Assembly: GCA_019418195.1 (NCBI GenBank) | Contig: DYCJ01000154.1 | Location: 681 to 6,225, forward strand | From: Clostridiales bacterium | Lineage (GTDB): Bacteria > Bacillota > Clostridia > Lachnospirales > Lachnospiraceae | Length of the DNA stretch: 5,545 nucleotides | Reading direction: 5' to 3' | Shown: in pieces, positions 4,428-5,545 of the stretch | Layout of the letters: each line of letters starts with the position of its first letter | How positions within the stretch are numbered: position 1 is the first letter of the stretch | Notes under the pieces: generated by a model | What the model was told of the DNA's origin: nothing | The model's input: the letters and a program-made list of their open reading frames with translations, nothing else | The model's database searches: none | Made by a program: the position numbers and the translations under genes

Positions 4428-5545
4428 ATGGACAGAAAAAATGCATGGAACACATACACTAGCGAACAGCTCGCAGAGCTCGACAGTATCAATGAAAAAT
4501 ATAAATTCTGCTTAAATGCAGGCAAGACGGAGCGGGAGTGCGTGGAGCTTGCCGTCAGCATGGCCGAGGAAACCGGTTACCGGAATCTGAAAGATGTAAT
4601 GGCAGCAGGCGGATCCCTCAAAACAGGAGACAAAGTCTATGCTGTGTGCATGAACAAGATGATCGCACTTTTCCGCATAGGGGAGGAGCCGGTTTCGTCG
4701 GGGATGAATATCCTCGGTGCGCACATCGACTCGCCGCGGATCGATGTGAAACAGAATCCTCTCTATGAAAATGAGGGGCTGGCATATCTGGATACGCACT
4801 ATTACGGTGGAATCAAAAAATATCAGTGGGTGGCTCAGCCGCTTTCTCTGCACGGAGTCATTGCGAAAAAAGACGGAACGACAGTAAAAGTCTCTGTCGG
4901 AGAGGATGAAAATGATCCGGTATTTGTGATCACGGATCTCCTTATTCATCTTGCACAGGAGCAGATGGAGAAGAAAGCCTCCAAGGTGATCGAGGGAGAA
5001 AAGCTGGACCTGCTGATCGGAAACCGTCCGGTGGAGGAAATGATTGAAGAATTGACATCAGCAGATGCGATGGCATCAGACAAAGGAGCCGGCACAGAAG
5101 ATAAGAAATCGGAAAAGGCTCAGGTGAAAGAAGCGATCAAAGCAAATGTTCTTCATATCCTGAAAGAAAAATATGACATGGCTGAAGAAGATTTCCTCTC
5201 GGCAGAGCTGGAGATCGTTCCGGCCGGCAAAGCAAGAGACTGCGGATTTGACCGGAGCATGATCCTTTCATACGGACAGGACGACAGAGTGTGTGCATTC
5301 ACCTCTCTGTTTGCAATGCTTGACATTACCGAAGCGAAGAGAACGGGCTGCTGTCTTCTTGTAGATAAGGAAGAGATCGGAAGCGTCGGTGCGACCGGAA
5401 TGCATTCCAAATTCTTTGAGAATACGGTCGCCGAACTGATCGCCCTGACGGAAGGTGAATCCGAATTAAAAGTCCGCCGCGCCCTGATGAATTCAAGAAT
5501 GTTATCCTCCGATGTGAGCGCTGCCTACGATCCGATGTATGCAGA
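4428..5545 (+). CDS. M18-family zinc aminopeptidase, 3' end outside the window
   Basis: The frame is open from ATG 4428 to the window edge, giving 372 residues without a stop; family members are usually about 430-480 residues, so roughly the last 60-100 are missing. M18 enzymes are cytoplasmic di-zinc exopeptidases that remove N-terminal residues from peptides and form large oligomers. Visible motifs are GAHIDSPR (residues 97-104, H99 a metal ligand), SYGQDDR (281-287, bridging Asp), DKEEIGSVGATG (313-324, catalytic Glu and metal-binding Glu) and SSDVSAAYDPMY (360-371, Asp ligand). The final His ligand would lie beyond the window. Residues about 203-240 are a charged, low-complexity insert (SDKGAGTEDKKSEKAQ). 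The ribosome binding site GGAAGGA (4414-4420) is 7 nt before ATG and touches the end of the RAYT element. Confidence 0.93.
   Translation, partial: MDRKNAWNTYTSEQLAELDSINEKYKFCLNAGKTERECVELAVSMAEETGYRNLKDVMAAGGSLKTGDKVYAVCMNKMIALFRIGEEPVSSGMNILGAHIDSPRIDVKQNPLYENEGLAYLDTHYYGGIKKYQWVAQPLSLHGVIAKKDGTTVKVSVGEDENDPVFVITDLLIHLAQEQMEKKASKVIEGEKLDLLIGNRPVEEMIEELTSADAMASDKGAGTEDKKSEKAQVKEAIKANVLHILKEKYDMAEEDFLSAELEIVPAGKARDCGFDRSMILSYGQDDRVCAFTSLFAMLDITEAKRTGCCLLVDKEEIGSVGATGMHSKFFENTVAELIALTEGESELKVRRALMNSRMLSSDVSAAYDPMYA

Noticed and set aside
4016..4455. Two minus-strand frames across the transposase 3' end and right repeats
   Set aside because: They arise from the A/T-rich transposase sequence and the palindromes, with no domain signal or ribosome binding site.
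4512..4949. 145-residue open frame on the minus strand
   Set aside because: It lies entirely opposite the M18 aminopeptidase, which has all family motifs; the minus-strand translation has no recognisable features.

Overview
The window looks like chromosomal DNA of a low-to-moderate GC Gram-positive anaerobe of class Clostridia, most likely family Lachnospiraceae. This is inferred from the protein sequences, the strong purine-rich ribosome binding sites, two near-consensus SigA-type promoters and the Firmicutes-type order yqzL-recO. All supported genes are on the + strand. No database search was possible.

Positions 1-575 hold a small NifX/NifB-type iron-sulfur or metal-cluster binding protein with a Cys/His-rich tail, closed by a strong intrinsic terminator (533-575). 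From 576 to 1076 there is little certain coding: one weak candidate for a 52-residue membrane peptide (653-811), then a leader region with a good promoter (840-868), a stable hairpin followed by a T-run (892-937), and a possible 32-codon ORF.

At 1077-1935 lies a DNA-repair pair. A YqzL-like small protein (1077-1253) overlaps the start of recO (1195-1935, GTG start) by 59 nt. A perfect 25-bp tandem duplication spans the recO stop codon. Directly after it, a consensus promoter (1977-2005) drives a complete class II glycyl-tRNA synthetase (2045-3445).

Between glyRS and the next gene, an element of about 0.97 kb (3449-4414) carries a REP-associated tyrosine transposase (RAYT, HUH/Y1 family). It is bounded by two palindromic hairpins with the same stem and by inner inverted repeats. 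It begins 3 bp after the glyRS stop and ends against the ribosome binding site of an M18 zinc aminopeptidase (4428 to the window end, 3' truncated).

Most of the window is housekeeping: recombinational repair, tRNA charging and peptide turnover. The most interesting parts are the compact RAYT element with its nested repeats and possible outward promoter, the yqzL/recO overlap, and the promoter-hairpin leader upstream of yqzL. I see no convincing evidence for a wholly new biological system.
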